64,000 bases of DNA from Pseudopyrenochaeta lycopersici (taxonomy: Eukaryota > Ascomycota > Dothideomycetes > Pleosporales > Pseudopyrenochaetaceae): assembly GCA_003313425.1 (NCBI GenBank), contig NHZP01000061.1:186001-250000 (forward strand), read 5' to 3'. The notes below the pieces were generated by a model. It saw only the letters and a list, made by a program, of their open reading frames with translations. It searched no databases and was not told where the DNA came from. Both the position numbers and the translations under genes were made by a program. Shown here in pieces: positions 21,201-33,148 of this stretch (positions within the stretch are counted from its first letter, which is position 1; each line of letters starts with the position of its first letter).

Positions 21201-21667
21201 CCTGCACACGTAACGGATGTAAATAAAAGGCACTGCCAGCTACGTCCTACGTAGTGGAGGAACTCCCTCCAAACCACTCCATGCCAACAGATTCTCTGTT
21301 GCTCTTATATATACCTCTCTGTCTTGCGCGCCGCCAAGAGAACCTAGTCCCTAGTGCGCAACAGAGTGCCTAGTCCCTGTGTCTATGTCCATACACCAAT
21401 CAAAGAATCGATTGAGAGAGTAGTGGGGGCAAGGGTGCCTCCCACGTGTAACCCAGCGTCAAACGACCCGCACCGTCCGTGCTCTGGCTTACTTACAGGG
21501 GCTTTTGCCCTAAACTACGAGTAGTTTACCGCTTCGCTACTCGCTCCACTCGTGGCAACGCATACGATGTAAAGTGGCAAGGGTAACCAGCGCAAGGCTG
21601 GTGACCACTTGACAACTTTCTAGTGAAAGGAATCATATATAGGCTGCGCCTCACTAGAAATGTTGAC
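21201..21667 (-). promoter_or_regulatory. Unit 13 leader and core
   Basis: TATA 21305-21311, CCAAT 21396-21400, GTCAAACGAC 21458-21467, AAACTACGAGTAGTTT 21512-21527 (the flipped form of unit 8's hairpin), long-class core variant 21608-21667. Confidence 0.75.
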
Positions 21668-21955
21668 TGTGGCTGGAGTGTGACCTCCCGCCCACCCACT
21701 TCTGGGTGAGCACCATGTACCCCAAAACGACGCTAAATCGCGCACAGGGCAATTGACAACTTTTTTTTGCGCCACACTGTGTCGGACTTAGCCAAATTTA
21801 TTCGAAAATTTTATGAACCGCATAACGTACCAATGTCGCCGCAGTACATATATTACCAAAGAAATATAAGACTACCAAAATACTTGCCTTGTCTACGTCA
21901 AAAACAGCCCGCACTTCACCATCACAGCTATACGCTGAAGGTGTCGCATCATACA

Positions 21956-22779
21956 TTAACACCATAACGCACCATGGACATACCTGCACGATAACCAATC
22001 TACCCGCGATGGAAACACCAACCCAACAGCATCGCTAAATCCATTAAACCATCTATGCGATGGGAGCGGAAATGCACCGCCAAATACATCAAGACGTGCA
22101 AACCCACGCTGCCACCGACCTAGCAACAGACACGAAGTGCAACACTTTCCAACTGTGCATCCACAAAGGGCACCACTAGAGAAATGCCCATTCTCTACAG
22201 CGCGGAACACCGCCTCCACTTCATCCGCCCTAGCAGCATCAGCTGCAATCATAGTAACGAGTGGCAGTACCTGCCGCACAAACACATTGAGCATATCGAC
22301 AGACAGCTCCGCAAACGCAACGAAGCTCCGCAGTTGATCGTATTCTCCCACAACATCGACCTTCCAGACGAGACGCGCCCGAGACGCACCATCCAAATCG
22401 CCAGAACCCTCATAGCGATCTAAGCAGCTACAGTCTTTAAGCCTACCACAAGACATGGGAGGCTGCCCGCTCTCCTTGGTGAACCACCAGACCCGTTCCC
22501 CGTTCGCCTGCACGTGACACGTAAGAGAAATATCGTGTTCTACCAACACTACATCAACATCAGTTACTCTGAGTTTCAACCAACTCCACGGAGAAACACA
22601 ACAGGGTACCCACTGTGAGAGTATTCTTCAATAATCCCTAACTCGTCTTCAGTCCCTGCAAACGGGTCCCCCTTGCAACCCTCTTCGAGGGCGTCCATAA
22701 CAAAAGACGTATACTCCGCTACACTTGGCCGGTCCACAGGCCTCCTAACGATATAAAACTCTCCGGGATGCAACTCCAT
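21956..22779 (-). CDS. Cys/His-rich family protein, copy of unit 12 (unit 14)
   Basis: Exon 1 is 22614-22779, the intron 22549-22613, exon 2 21956-22548. No differences from unit 12 are seen in the coding exons or intron. Identity starts at the left core and ends at the right core, where unit 12 is followed by a spacer ending in the F-box cassette and this copy by the TM-protein cassette. Confidence 0.72.
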
Positions 22780-23216
22780 CGCCCTGAACAACGCGTTCAA
22801 AAGAGAAAAGAGACGAAACTACACATAATAGAGAACACTCCGTGAGCGGGGAGAGAGCCTTCCCCTCTTATATGTCGATGTCCATGCTGTCTCTGCCAAG
22901 AGCACCTAGTCCCTAGCAGGCAATGTGGTGCCCCGTCCCTGCGTCTACGTTCATAGACCAATCAGATAAGAACTCTGATAGAGTGTGGGGCCAAGGGTGT
23001 CTCCCACGTGCAACCCAGCGTCATCTGACTCACACGGTCCGTGCTGCGTGTTGCTTACAGGGGGCAGCGCCTCTAGCCTACAAGTAGTCTAACCCTTCGG
23101 TACTCGTTCCACTCGCGGGCCCTGCTTAGGGTAAAGCCGTCGTGGTCCCGAGCGCAAGGCTCTCGACCACTTGACAACTTTCTAGTGAAAGGAATCATAT
23201 ATACACTCGAAAGTTG
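22780..23216 (-). promoter_or_regulatory. Unit 14 leader and core
   Basis: Same as unit 12 up to the core: TATA 22868-22873, CCAAT 22958-22962, GTCATCTGAC 23020-23029. The core at 23170-23216 is short class, where unit 12's is long class. Confidence 0.75.
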
Positions 23217-23927
23217 ACGGAATGGGCCCGTGCCCATCACAACCCGTCTGTGCGCAAAACGCGCCACAGCAACCCAGCGTGACTCTGCATGACCGTCAGC
23301 CACACGGAAAATGGACTTACGCATTTTTTTTTGATCTTCGGTATTCCATCCCAAGGGCGCCCACACCCTTCCTGACTGACCTCTGCACCACAAATCCTTT
23401 GTTGCTCTTACCACCGTACAAAGCCTACGCAATACAATTACTATACTTTACAATACACCATAACTTTATTTTAAAGAAACAGAAAATAAAAGACATAAAC
23501 CGTAAAATAGGTACTTACCAATACAAACTATACTACGTCCCTCTGTAACTCCAACGTAAATACTCAGTATTTTTTTTTGTGAATTTACTGAGTACTAACA
23601 GAAACAAACAACCGGCATTCACCGTTCCCAGCAAGAGACTAGCTCTGCAGCTATATTGTACCATACACCAAACGCTCCCACAGCGCAAATCCTTGACGCA
23701 ATATGTATAACACCTACACGGTGAACGAAGCCTTAACAGAGGACGCATCCTGCCTGCCGTGTCCCACTATTGAGACCCTATGCATACAACCCAGAATCGC
23801 TGCTCCACAGCTAAGAGAGTCAAAACAACTTATAGAAGCGCACCGTGCTACCAAAAAACGGAGCATGGTAGGGCATGTTTTTGTTTTGCCCCTAGCAGAA
23901 ACGACATTGCCGTGAAATGTAGATGCT

Positions 23928-24411
23928 CTACACCAGAGCACGCGCGTAATACCTTCCCGTGCATCGCCATAAAACCAACGAGAGCGCCACCAGCGCTGCC
24001 ACAAAAGCAACAACCGCAAGAACGGTTGCTAACAACACATCGCTCGCTCCACGGCTACCAGTTGAGCCGCCTCCTCCGTTCATACCACTAGGTAGAGGCA
24101 ACGTAGTCACGTGCGGCCACGACGTGCTTGCCACCCAAGTAGCCACTGTCTTGCTACTCGTATCATCCCTCCGGAAGAACACGCTTTCATGTGAGCGGGT
24201 TGGCGAACCCCCCTCGTCCACACTACGTAAAAGTGTGGTACCCATGGCTATGAGCATACCATCCGTACGCATTGCGCGCGACAACAGCGTCCCGCGCTCG
24301 AGACAATTGGCCAATTCTGTAACACACCTCCGTGTGACGCACCGCAGCTGTGCAAAAAAAGGCCCCGCATAGCACAGCCAAAGAAGAGAACAGAATCACG
24401 GCAGACGCCAT
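23928..24411 (-). CDS. Signal peptide/TM protein split at a T7 tract (unit 15)
   Basis: Copy of unit 11 at offset 6297. It has the same seven-base homopolymer (plus-strand A7 at 24354-24360), so all three copies carry the same break. Either it predates the duplications or it is functional slippage. To its right the neighbour is the acidic/basic protein cassette, not the unit 12 gene that follows unit 11. Confidence 0.6.
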
Positions 24412-24811
24412 TCTCTTTATAATTCTGCTACAAGCACAGTCCGTGCAGAAGCTAAGCGCTAAAGAACACCCTATATAGCGCCCTACCGACTGGTCCTCTC
24501 TGCCGAGATATACTATTCCATACTTGGCAGGGTTCTGCCCACTCCATGCTGTCTATGTTCATAGACCAATTAGATCACAGATCAAAGCGTGCCACACCAT
24601 GTCAGACGACCACACGTCCGTGCTTTGCTGTGGTTACTAAGTGCAGCGCCCCTAGTCTTATTCAAGACTACCGCTTCGCTACTCCTTCCAGTCGTTGGCC
24701 CTGCTTACATGTAAAGTGTCAGGGGTCAAGGAGCACGGGGCTCCTCGACCACTTGACAACTTTCTAGTGAAAGGAATCATATATAGGCAAAACGCCACAC
24801 TAGAAAGTTGA
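24412..24811 (-). promoter_or_regulatory. Unit 15 leader and core
   Basis: TATA 24471-24477, CCAAT 24566-24570, GTCAGACGAC 24601-24610, long-class core 24752-24811. Confidence 0.75.
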
Positions 24812-25356
24812 GGATGGGCCCGTGCCCCCCCCATGTGCCACACATCCATGTGACTCAGCTTGGCCTCCAGCCACAGGGAAATTGGTCTTCGCCAATTTTG
24901 ACAGAGAACAAGTGATTTTCCAAATCACAACGCTCCTAAACTATACCTATTGAAGCATTAAAATTCATCCTCACCATTTTGGTAGGACTGCAAACAGAGA
25001 ACACACCCTGATATGAGTATCATACAAGTACATTGTCGCCCTACTATAATAAGCTACGCATTAAACAAACAGGAAAAAGTAACGCCGTACATTACCACAA
25101 TCATCGGTTGCAACACCACAATGACCCACTGGCCATGTCCCACAAAGGCACCCGCCTGCTTATACAACACGTCTCTACATAACATTTCATAGCGTAACGT
25201 CCTGTCTCTACCAGAAGAAAAACAAGAACTAATACAGTAGGGGACACCTCTTGTACTACGTACTAATAACCCACTGAGCGTGCACGCAGCGTTGTAACAA
25301 GATAATGTAGTTCCACGTGACTCTCCAAGCCCTCTGCAATATAGCAAAGTATCAGA

Positions 25357-25848
25357 TTAAAGAGACTCACGACCAATGTGAGCCTCGACAATTGCATAAA
25401 GCCGTTCCACTTCTACGCGTAACGCTTCCACCGACTGTAATAGTTCGGTACCACCGCCACGCCCTCTTCCGGGCTTACGACAAACACAAACACGCCGTGA
25501 TGGAGACGTTCTCTCCATACGCGTACGCTTCGCATTCCTTGTCCCATCAGAGCCCTGATCGGAAGAAGACTCTTCAGAATCTACGATGCACCACCGCTTC
25601 CGTCGCGGCTTACCCCTCGCCACCCGGTCTCGTGCAAACAATGGTGATGCACCTACAGCAGTACAGTTGATACTGTTAGGACCATCCGCCCCATTCGCTT
25701 CGCTGCAAGAGGTACCCTGCGATGCATCCAGCACGCACTCATCATCGCCAACGATAAACCCATCGAGATCAGTATCCTCTGAATCTCCATCCGGCTCAGT
25801 ACTAGACATTCCGTCATGGTTACGTGAACGCGCAGCCGCTGAAACCAT
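25357..25848 (-). CDS. Acidic/basic presumed nuclear protein (unit 16)
   Basis: Second copy of the unit 0 gene, offset 25206, with no differences seen in the coding frame. Here the complete cassette is present. An additional 97-codon open frame without ATG follows at 25054-25347, directly after the candidate acceptor, but the optional splice would enter a different frame there. The gene sits immediately right of the TM-protein cassette, forming a 3.16 kb two-cassette block also found at 46848-50004. Confidence 0.6.
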   Translation of the reverse strand: MVSAAARSRNHDGMSSTEPDGDSEDTDLDGFIVGDDECVLDASQGTSCSEANGADGPNSINCTAVGASPLFARDRVARGKPRRKRWCIVDSEESSSDQGSDGTRNAKRTRMERTSPSRRVCVCRKPGRGRGGGTELLQSVEALRVEVERLYAIVEAHIGRESL

Positions 25849-26386
25849 GTAAGCTACTCCATATCAAACGCTATACATAACTGTATACAGCTACTACTTA
25901 CAAGACTCCGTTATAAAATAAGACGCAACACTTGTTTGCGCCATAACAATAGTACGCTGTACACCCACCTCCGTGTACTCTTAGTTAAGAGTGTTGCTGG
26001 AAAACATCCGTCCCACCTCCGTGAAAACAGAGAAGCTGTTATGATTATATACCTCTCTATCTTGCGCACTGCCAAGACACACTAGTCCCTACGAGGCAGA
26101 GGCGTGCCTACTCCCTATGTCTACATTCATAGACCAATCAGAATTTTATTCTGAGAAAGAGTGGGCAAGCAGTGATCATCTGATCAGCACGCGCCCGTGC
26201 TCTGCGTTGCTTAGTAAGTGCAGCGCCTCTAGTCTTTAAAAAGACTAACCCTTCGGTACTCCCTCCAGTCGTAGGCTCTGCTTAGATGTAAAGTGTCCAG
26301 GGTCTCCAGCACGAGGCTGGTGACCACTTGACAACTTTCTAGTGAAAGGAATCATATATAGGCTTTTCGCCACACTAGAAAGTTGA
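25849..26386 (-). promoter_or_regulatory. Unit 16 leader and core
   Basis: TATA 26045-26051, CCAAT 26134-26138, GATCATCTGATC 26174-26185, long-class core 26327-26386 with inner GGCTTTTCGCC. Confidence 0.75.
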
Positions 26387-26728
26387 GTCGGGGCCTGTGC
26401 GCTCCCCGCGCCACAGCAAACGTGACCCAGCATGGCCCTCCAGCCACAGCAAAATCGGACTTAGCCAAAAAAACTTGGGATTTTTTTTTGACTTACCGTT
26501 TTTTTTTGGGTTGTCCTACAACAACACTCCGTTACAACACCCCGTAATGTAAATTCAATACCTGCCGGCCATAACAGGTCCACACCTGCATTACCACTAT
26601 GCTCGCTAATTGCTCTCCACACATATACCTATCGTTTCCTCTGCATCCTTTACAATAAAATCGTTAATAAAACTCTACTATGTCTACCTCAATGCAGCTC
26701 CTCCAGGCCAGACAAAATACATCGTGCT

Positions 26729-27506
26729 CTACAGAACACGGCTATGGGAACAACTCAACCAGTTTTTTCCCGACGGGTACACAGTCCCTGCTGCATCGCT
26801 GATTCCATCAAACCACCTCCCCAAGCCAAACGGATAAACAGAGGTAAATCTGTGGAGCACGATAAACCTAGCACGCTCTATCCTCACCGGCGCGCACTTC
26901 ATACAAATATCAGAACGCGTGCATCCGCACCCTACCGTCGTAGAGTAACACCCGACGTTTAACGAGTGGAACAAATCGTCCACAATATAGGTATCCACCG
27001 AATTCTCTTCAAGCGAGTAGACACGAGGTAAAACATCCTGCAGGAACACCTCCAGTGTCTCTAAAGAGAGTTGCGCAAACGCAACATTGCTCTGCAATTC
27101 ATCTCCTACCAAGATGTCCACCTTGAACACAAGGAGCGCCCGTCTCCTGTCGCCGCCCGCGCCAATCACTTCGTAATCATTAAGACACGGACTGTGCTGT
27201 TCCTCTACACATTCGCGAGAGAGCTTCCCACTCTCCTTCGTTGACCACCAACACCGTGCCCCCCACGGGTTTACATGACATGTAAGAGAAACACCTTGTT
27301 CCACAAACTCTGTCCCAGTGTCAGTTAAAGGATACTAACTTCCCGAGGAGAAAGAAGTACCTACCGGGAATGTGACTCCGCACCCATTCCATCTGCTCTT
27401 CACTCCCTGCAAACGCTTCGCTCGACGTACCCGCCGGCATCTTGTTACTACACAATATACTACGTTCTCTGAAAACGCCAACTCCGTGCAACGACTCCAT
27501 CGCCAT
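26729..27506 (-). CDS. Cys/His-rich family protein, spliced (unit 17)
   Basis: Exon 1 is 27365-27506 (ATG 27506, with a second ATG at 27500 in the start palindrome) and exon 2 is 26729-27309. The 55-nt intron has donor GTAGGT, an AGTTA/TAACT hairpin and acceptor CAG. Exon 2 has CVEEQHSPC and CGCTRSDICMKC, with SVYPFGLGRWFDGISDAAG at the C-terminal block. Its cassette follows a copy of the acidic/basic protein leader through a long-class core. Confidence 0.75.
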
Positions 27507-27967
27507 AGCTACCGCTACTACTTACGTACAATACGTTCACTATGTAGTGACTACAACTGAACCGAACAAAGCACACCTCCGTTGATATTAGAGATAGGAG
27601 GGCGCTCCCCTCTCTTATATATCTCAATCTGTCTCCCAGACCCTTGGCCCCGCCAAGATGTGTTAGTCCCTAGTTAGCAGGGTCCTGCACACTCCCTGCC
27701 TCCATATCCATAGACCAATCAGATAAAAAATCTGAAGAATGTGGCAACCCACAGATCAGATGATCTCGCGCTACGTCCGTGCGCTGTGTTGCTTACTAAG
27801 TGCAGAGGCCCTAGTCTTATTCAAGACTACCGCTTCGCTACTCGTTCCACTCGCCGGCCCTGCTTAATTGTAAAGTGGCAAGGGTAAGGAGCGCAAGGCT
27901 CCTGACCACTTGACAACTTTCTAGTGAAAGGAATCATATATAGGCTGCGCCACACTAGAAAAGTTGA
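27507..27967 (-). promoter_or_regulatory. Unit 17 leader and core
   Basis: TATA 27615-27622, CCAAT 27715-27719, GATCAGATGATC 27754-27765 (flipped relative to unit 1), long-class core 27909-27967. Confidence 0.75.
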
Positions 27968-28370
27968 TTTCTGCCCCGTGCGCACAATCTGCGCCACACC
28001 CCCAGGTGACCCAACGTGACTTCCAGCCACAGTAAAATTGGACTTACGCATTTTTCGAGAGGTTCGATGTTCCATCTGAAGGGCTCCCACCCTTAACAAT
28101 GAAGCTGCGCACCACAAATTCCTTAGTGCTTAACAAGGCACTGCCATTACAATATCAGTACTATTTTTTTAATAGAAAAAAAAAAAAAAAAAAGTAAAAC
28201 ACTATACATACTCACAACATAACATAAATAATAGTCATAGATAACATCAAAAACGTTCATAATACCGTAGTATTCTGCAAAGCACAAAGTCAGCATCTAC
28301 TTCATCCTAACCATTGCTATTGCTACTACCTTATTATACTCCGTATCTTACAAAATCATCATTACACGTA

Positions 28371-29158
28371 CTACGCACAGGGACACGAAAGCCAGTTCCT
28401 TCCTGATGGTTGTACCTCTCCTACCGCATCGCTGAGTCCAACAAACCACATGGACTCTCCAAACGGCCACACACCTGAAAATCTACATTTTCGAACAAAC
28501 CTTGGCGAATTATAACTTACCGACGCACAAGGCTCACATACCCTGAGCGGCATACATGCGCAGTCTACACACGTACTATAGTACCCGTCCCCTAACAGGG
28601 AGACCACTCGGTTAACAACTGAAGGTTCCACAATCTGCCCCGACGGCAGGATGAGAAGGGATACTATGCGCTGCAAAAGCACATCCAGTGCCTCCATAGA
28701 GAGTTGCGCAAACAAAATAGTTTGTTCCATCTCGTTCCAGTATACAGTTTCCACTTTAAGGACCAGGAGCGACTGCCGGGTATCCCCCAGGGCACTAAAG
28801 CGCTCATTGAACTTGGAAAGACACTCCAGGTGTTGCTCCTCTACACACTGCTTAGGAGGTTGCCCACTCTCCTTAGTAATCCACCAAGACTGTCTCCCCG
28901 ACAAATCCACATGAAGTGCTAGAGAGACGCATTGTTCCACGAGCTCTGCTACTCCGTCAGTGGGGGAGGCCCACTGAAGTTAGAAGTAAAAGAAACAAGT
29001 AGACACCTACCCGGCACCCGACTCCGCAGGTATTCAATGTTTGCAACTGTCCCAGGGAAGGGCTCCCCCCTTTGACCCGACACAAGCGTGTCCAGTGACA
29101 CTACATGACTATGATCCATAGTAGAGGCTACGGTATACTGCCCAGTGCGCGATTCCAT
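28371..29158 (-). CDS. Cys/His-rich family protein, spliced (unit 18)
   Basis: Exon 1 is 29011-29158 (ATG 29158, MESRTGQYT...) with GEPFPGT...IEYLRSRVPG. Exon 2 is 28371-28945. The intron is 65 nt with donor GTAGGT, a strong CAGTGGG/CCCACTG hairpin, branch CTGAC and acceptor CAG. Cys clusters are CVEEQHLEC and CACMPLRVCEPC. The 3' spacer contains a long A-tract near 28175-28193. Confidence 0.75.
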
Positions 29159-29542
29159 CGCAATGAAGTTTTAAAGAACACTCCATGCCAACAGCAGAGG
29201 AGCTGTAGTTAGTTATATACACCTCCGTCTCTGGCACTGCCAAGACACACTAGTCCCTAGCAGGCAATGTAATGCCCATTCCATCTGTCTACCGCCATAG
29301 ACCAATCAGACTGACGTTCTGAAAAAGAGTGGGCACAACAGGGTCAGACGACCCGCACTGTCCGTGCTCTGCTCTGCTTACTAAGTGCAGCGCCCCTAGC
29401 CTACAAGTAGTCTACCGCTTCGCTACTCGTTCCACTCGCCGGCCCTGCTTACATGTAAAGTGTCCAGGATCAGAAGCGCAAGGCTCCTGACCACTTGACA
29501 ACTTTCTAGTGAAAGGAATCATATATAGCACTCGAAAGTTGA
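29159..29542 (-). promoter_or_regulatory. Unit 18 leader and core
   Basis: TATA 29213-29219, CCAAT 29302-29306, TCAGACTGACGTTCTGA 29306-29322, GTCAGACGAC 29343-29352, short-class core 29493-29542. Confidence 0.75.
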
Positions 29543-31063
29543 GGGAGGGTCTGTGCGCGAAATCCGCGCCACAGCTAACGTGACTCTGCCTGGCCCTCCA
29601 GCCACAACAAAATGGACTTACGCATTTTTCGAGAGGTTTGATGTTCCATTAACAGGGCGCCCACACCCTTCATGACGACAGCTCCGCCATACAAATTCTT
29701 TTTTCTTGGCTTCTGTACAAAACCTACATACAATAATTAGTGAATAATACAAACCAATCTAAAACTGTGCATAATACTACTCTATTTCTTTGGCTAGGAG
29801 TAGTATACAACTCAAATAGTACCTCTACCGATAATATGGCGTCCGCAAAAAAACATAAAACTGGCTCTACCTACCAAAATTAACCCATACTGCGTAAAGC
29901 TATGAAAAACAAGCCTATTCAGTAACATACCCTAACGCTTCTACTAAGGCTAGTTTACCAGTAACATCTACTGTTACAAGCATAAACCATCAACATAACA
30001 ATTAACTTCCTCGAGAAGACGTGTAAGACGACACATCTCTAAAAAAATGGCCTCTAGCTCCGCAGTAAAAGATACCATCTGCCGATACTCTTGACGTTTC
30101 TTATCATCAACAGCGCTCCTCGTGCTCAACAACGTGTACCCGCCACTATCGTAACGTCGAAATCCCCCACGAACGGCCACTTCATAGCCAGACTGGTTTA
30201 CGCCGACAGCCTCGAGTCCGGTGCCAAAACAACCGGCAGAAAAGGGAGCTCCACGACTCCATCGCTCGAGTTCATCGCGGAAAAACTCCTTCCGCACCTT
30301 GCCATGACACGGTACCCGCTCAATAGTAACATTCCACTCGCTCCGCTGCAGATGGAGACGTCGAGACGAATGCGCTACCCGAGTCCGCTGCGCAAACGAC
30401 ACCAACACTTCATACTCCGTACAGGAACCTATCGGGGACACTCCATGAGAACCCACGGGTCTCACTGCGGCTACCAACCATGATGGCGCTTCCCAGCGCA
30501 CCGTACGCCCACCGATACTATTCAGAACACCTCCCAGTAGTTGAGCAAACTCAACCTCGCTAAGCGCGGCGGTGGGAACAGACGTCGAGTAACGCATACG
30601 CCCACTCTGAAGCCGGGTCTCCAATTGTCGCATCCTGACAACAACCCTACTCGGAATGCACACTGTGCAGACGCAGAGGACACGCCGACCACGGCGTACA
30701 ATATGACTAGAACTGTACAGTCCATGAAGACCGCTCCGCTGCCCACTCTCTAACACTACCATGTGTCCGCTCCACAGACAAATCTCAGCCGGTGTATCCA
30801 AACAGCCAGCACTACCAGGAGTGACTAGTCCCTAGTTGGCAGTGTCCTGCCCGCCCCCCGTGTCTATGTTCATAGACCAATTAGATCGAAGATCAAAGCG
30901 TGCCACACCATGTCAGATGACCACACGTCCGTGCTTTGCTGTGGTTACTAAGTGCAGCGCCCCTAGTCTTTAAAAAGACTAACACTCCGTTGCGATCTCC
31001 AATCGCGGGCTCTGCTTACAGGTAAAGTGTCAGGGGTCAAGGAGCACGGGGCTCCTCGACCAC
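29493..31063. repeat. Whole-cassette duplication, units 19 and 32
   Basis: Matches 50004-51574 (offset 20511, 1570 bp). Sequence diverges abruptly at both cores. Confidence 0.9.
29974..30762 (-). CDS. 263-codon divergent protein (unit 19)
   Basis: The first ATG is at 30762; the frame is open to 30801 through TTG. Its beginning (MVVLESGQ) parallels the WWLTKESGQ motif and AALSEVEFAQLLGGVL parallels the FAELSVEALDVL helix, so it is likely a distant exon-2 relative without an exon 1. About 85 extra residues follow, basic and then helical (QMVSFTAELEAIFLEMCRLTRLLEEV). There is no C-x-C...CxxC cluster. No TATA box is visible between the gene and the CCAAT at 30877, so expression is uncertain. An identical copy is unit 32. 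Confidence 0.5.
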   Translation of the reverse strand: MVVLESGQRSGLHGLYSSSHIVRRGRRVLCVCTVCIPSRVVVRMRQLETRLQSGRMRYSTSVPTAALSEVEFAQLLGGVLNSIGGRTVRWEAPSWLVAAVRPVGSHGVSPIGSCTEYEVLVSFAQRTRVAHSSRRLHLQRSEWNVTIERVPCHGKVRKEFFRDELERWSRGAPFSAGCFGTGLEAVGVNQSGYEVAVRGGFRRYDSGGYTLLSTRSAVDDKKRQEYRQMVSFTAELEAIFLEMCRLTRLLEEVNCYVDGLCL

Positions 31064-31110
31064 TTGACAACTTTCTAGTGAAAGGAATCATATATACACA
31101 AGAAAGTTGA
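30763..31110 (-). promoter_or_regulatory. Unit 19 leader without TATA, and core
   Basis: CCAAT 30877-30881, GTCAGATGAC 30912-30921, perfect GCGAT/ATCGC hairpin near 30993-31007, short-class core 31063-31110 (CACAAGAAAG). The sequence between gene and CTAGTCCCTAG has no TATA box. Confidence 0.65.
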
Positions 31111-31259
31111 CAGAATGGGCCCGTGCCCAAACATGACCCATGTCTGCGCTCCCCGCGCCACAGCCCCCGTCTGACTCTGCATGGCCTCCAGCCACAGGGA
31201 AATCGGACTTAGCCAATTTTCGAGAGATATGGTCTCCCGTCCTAACGGTATACACCCTT

Positions 31260-31800
31260 ATCTACAATACTCAACACGCTTCCGTTACTACAAACAAAGC
31301 TTATTAGTATAACCTTGCCATAGTAATTTTAGCCATTTTTTTTTAGTAATGGAGAAAAAAAAAATCACTCACCTATTGTATACACACAAAGCAGTACGCC
31401 GTACACAACTATAACTCATAGTACCATGAACTAATACTCCATCACCATAGTATAGAGATCTATACTGTACTTAACGCTTACCATTTTATACAAACGATGT
31501 GCTCCCACCATCTGCACTGCCCAGAAGGCCAGTGTTTTCATACCATAAAAAAAAACGTGACTTCATCTTACAAGAATACACGCTACGCATGAAACACATC
31601 AACCTTGCATCACCCATTCCATAACAATGTATACTACTCTATAACCTTCGTATAGGCAGTACAACCGTATTGACCTCCGCATACTACGTACAGGTATAAC
31701 ACCTGTGCAGTGCCTTGACAAATTACAATCAAAGCACTGGAGAACACTACCAAAACACCATCGCTCCACTCACAACATCGTAGCAACGAGAGCGCTTTGC
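31260..31800. other. AT-rich spacer, unit 20
   Basis: No gene is seen. It contains a T8/A9 inverted pair near 31336-31364 and an A9 tract near 31550. It fills the room left by the short PPSY gene. Confidence 0.6.
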
Positions 31801-32331
31801 TCAAGACGCAACACCACCGTTACCACCCAAAGGTGCGGTACCAGGGGACCAGGTCGCATGCGTATACCTCCGCCTCTTTACCACGGGTACCCCAAAAAAG
31901 CTCCACTCACACACGTCCCGTGTCAAACCAACACCAGAACGACCTCCCGGTCTACAATCTGACGCTGACGAAGCTTCCCCAACACACTCCGCGTAAGAGG
32001 GAGGTTGACTACCCGATAAAGACTTCCGCCTACTTTGCAAACGCTCCGTAGAAAGGGTAGTATGTGCACCGCCTCCGCGAACAACATTAGACTTCGGATC
32101 CATCGAGGGGCCACCGCCCCGTACCACTTCACAGTACACCGCAATGCACCTTCCGTGCTTCCCTTTGAAATGCTCCGCCATACTTGAATCCACAAAACCA
32201 CTACGTCTACTATCCATCGTCGGATAAACAACCAATGTAGAGGGCGTCCGCCCTGCGAGACGAGAAAGAAGCAAAAACCGTGCGGGTTTGACCGCACTGT
32301 AGGGCATTAGATGCCTAGACACATACTCCAT
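31801..32331 (-). CDS. PPSY-motif protein of unknown function (unit 20)
   Basis: This is a 176-codon frame with ATG at 32331 in a CATGGAGT context, only about 20 bp from the TATATATATA box (32351-32360). Later Met codons (40, 51) may therefore be the real start. Residues 110-113 are PPSY, a PPxY motif of the kind bound by WW domains of Nedd4-type ubiquitin ligases and used as a late-budding motif by enveloped viruses. The rest is Ser/Gly/Arg rich with no transmembrane segment. It is single copy here, and no family is recognised. Confidence 0.5.
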   Translation of the reverse strand: MEYVSRHLMPYSAVKPARFLLLSRLAGRTPSTLVVYPTMDSRRSGFVDSSMAEHFKGKHGRCIAVYCEVVRGGGPSMDPKSNVVRGGGAHTTLSTERLQSRRKSLSGSQPPSYAECVGEASSASDCRPGGRSGVGLTRDVCEWSFFGVPVVKRRRYTHATWSPGTAPLGGNGGVAS

Positions 32332-32696
32332 GAAGGGGAGGGTCCCCCCCTATATATATACCTATCCAGCCCTTGGCCCCTACCAAGAAACACTAGTCCC
32401 TAGTAAACACTAGCGTGTCGAATCCCTAGCGTTATATCCATAACCCAATCAGATGAGAAATCTGAAAAAACGTGGCAACCCTGAGGTCATCTGACCCACA
32501 CAGTCCGTGCTTCGGCTTGCTTACCGGGGTCTTTACCTCTAAACTACTTATAGTTTAACACTCCGTTGCGATCTCCAATCGCAGGCAAAGCTTACAGTAA
32601 AGTGTCAGGGTCAAGGAGCACGGGGCTCCTCGACCACTTTGACAACTTTCTAGTGAAAGGAATCATATATAGGCTGCGCCACACTAGAAAAGTTGA
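32332..32696 (-). promoter_or_regulatory. Unit 20 leader and core
   Basis: TATATATATA 32351-32360, CCAAT 32455-32459, GTCATCTGAC 32486-32495, GCGAT/ATCGC hairpin near 32568, long-class core 32638-32696. Confidence 0.75.
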
Positions 32697-32789
32697 GGAC
32701 GGGTCTGTGCGCGTCAAATCCGCGCCACAGCTAACGTGACTCAGCGTGTCTTCCAGCCACACATAATTGGACTTAGCCAATTTTTGAGA

Positions 32790-33148
32790 CACAAAACTAT
32801 TGTTCCTCCAAACGTAGTGTACCCACTAACAATATAGCCTACGCTACCATAAGATAATAGCTTCCGCCATTACCAATACATCAATTCCTAAAACGATACA
32901 AAAATATAGTACCTTAATACAAATATGACTGCATGACCAGTAGCATACAAAAAATTGCATACCGGGCTTGAAAAAGCATACAACGCATACTACCGTAACA
33001 CATTACGCATAACATGACAAAGCAATAAACCTCTGCGAGCACGCCATAACAAAGGATAAAGCAGAGCTTGAACAACATCAAAGTACTGATATGGTCAGTA
33101 CTACCCTATAGAATATTGTTAGCAACCGCCAAAATACAACTCCGTTTG
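32790..33148. other. AT-rich spacer, unit 21
   Basis: No gene or RNA motif is recognised; the sequence is rich in CATA/TACA. Confidence 0.6.

Larger units (their letters stand above)
23170..26327. repeat. Two-cassette block, duplicated at 46848-50004
   Basis: Units 15-16 and 30-31 are near-identical over about 3.16 kb (offset 23678). Unit 11 (16873-18455) is a third copy of the first half and 1-1121 a third copy of most of the second half. Identity stops at cores on both sides. Confidence 0.9.
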
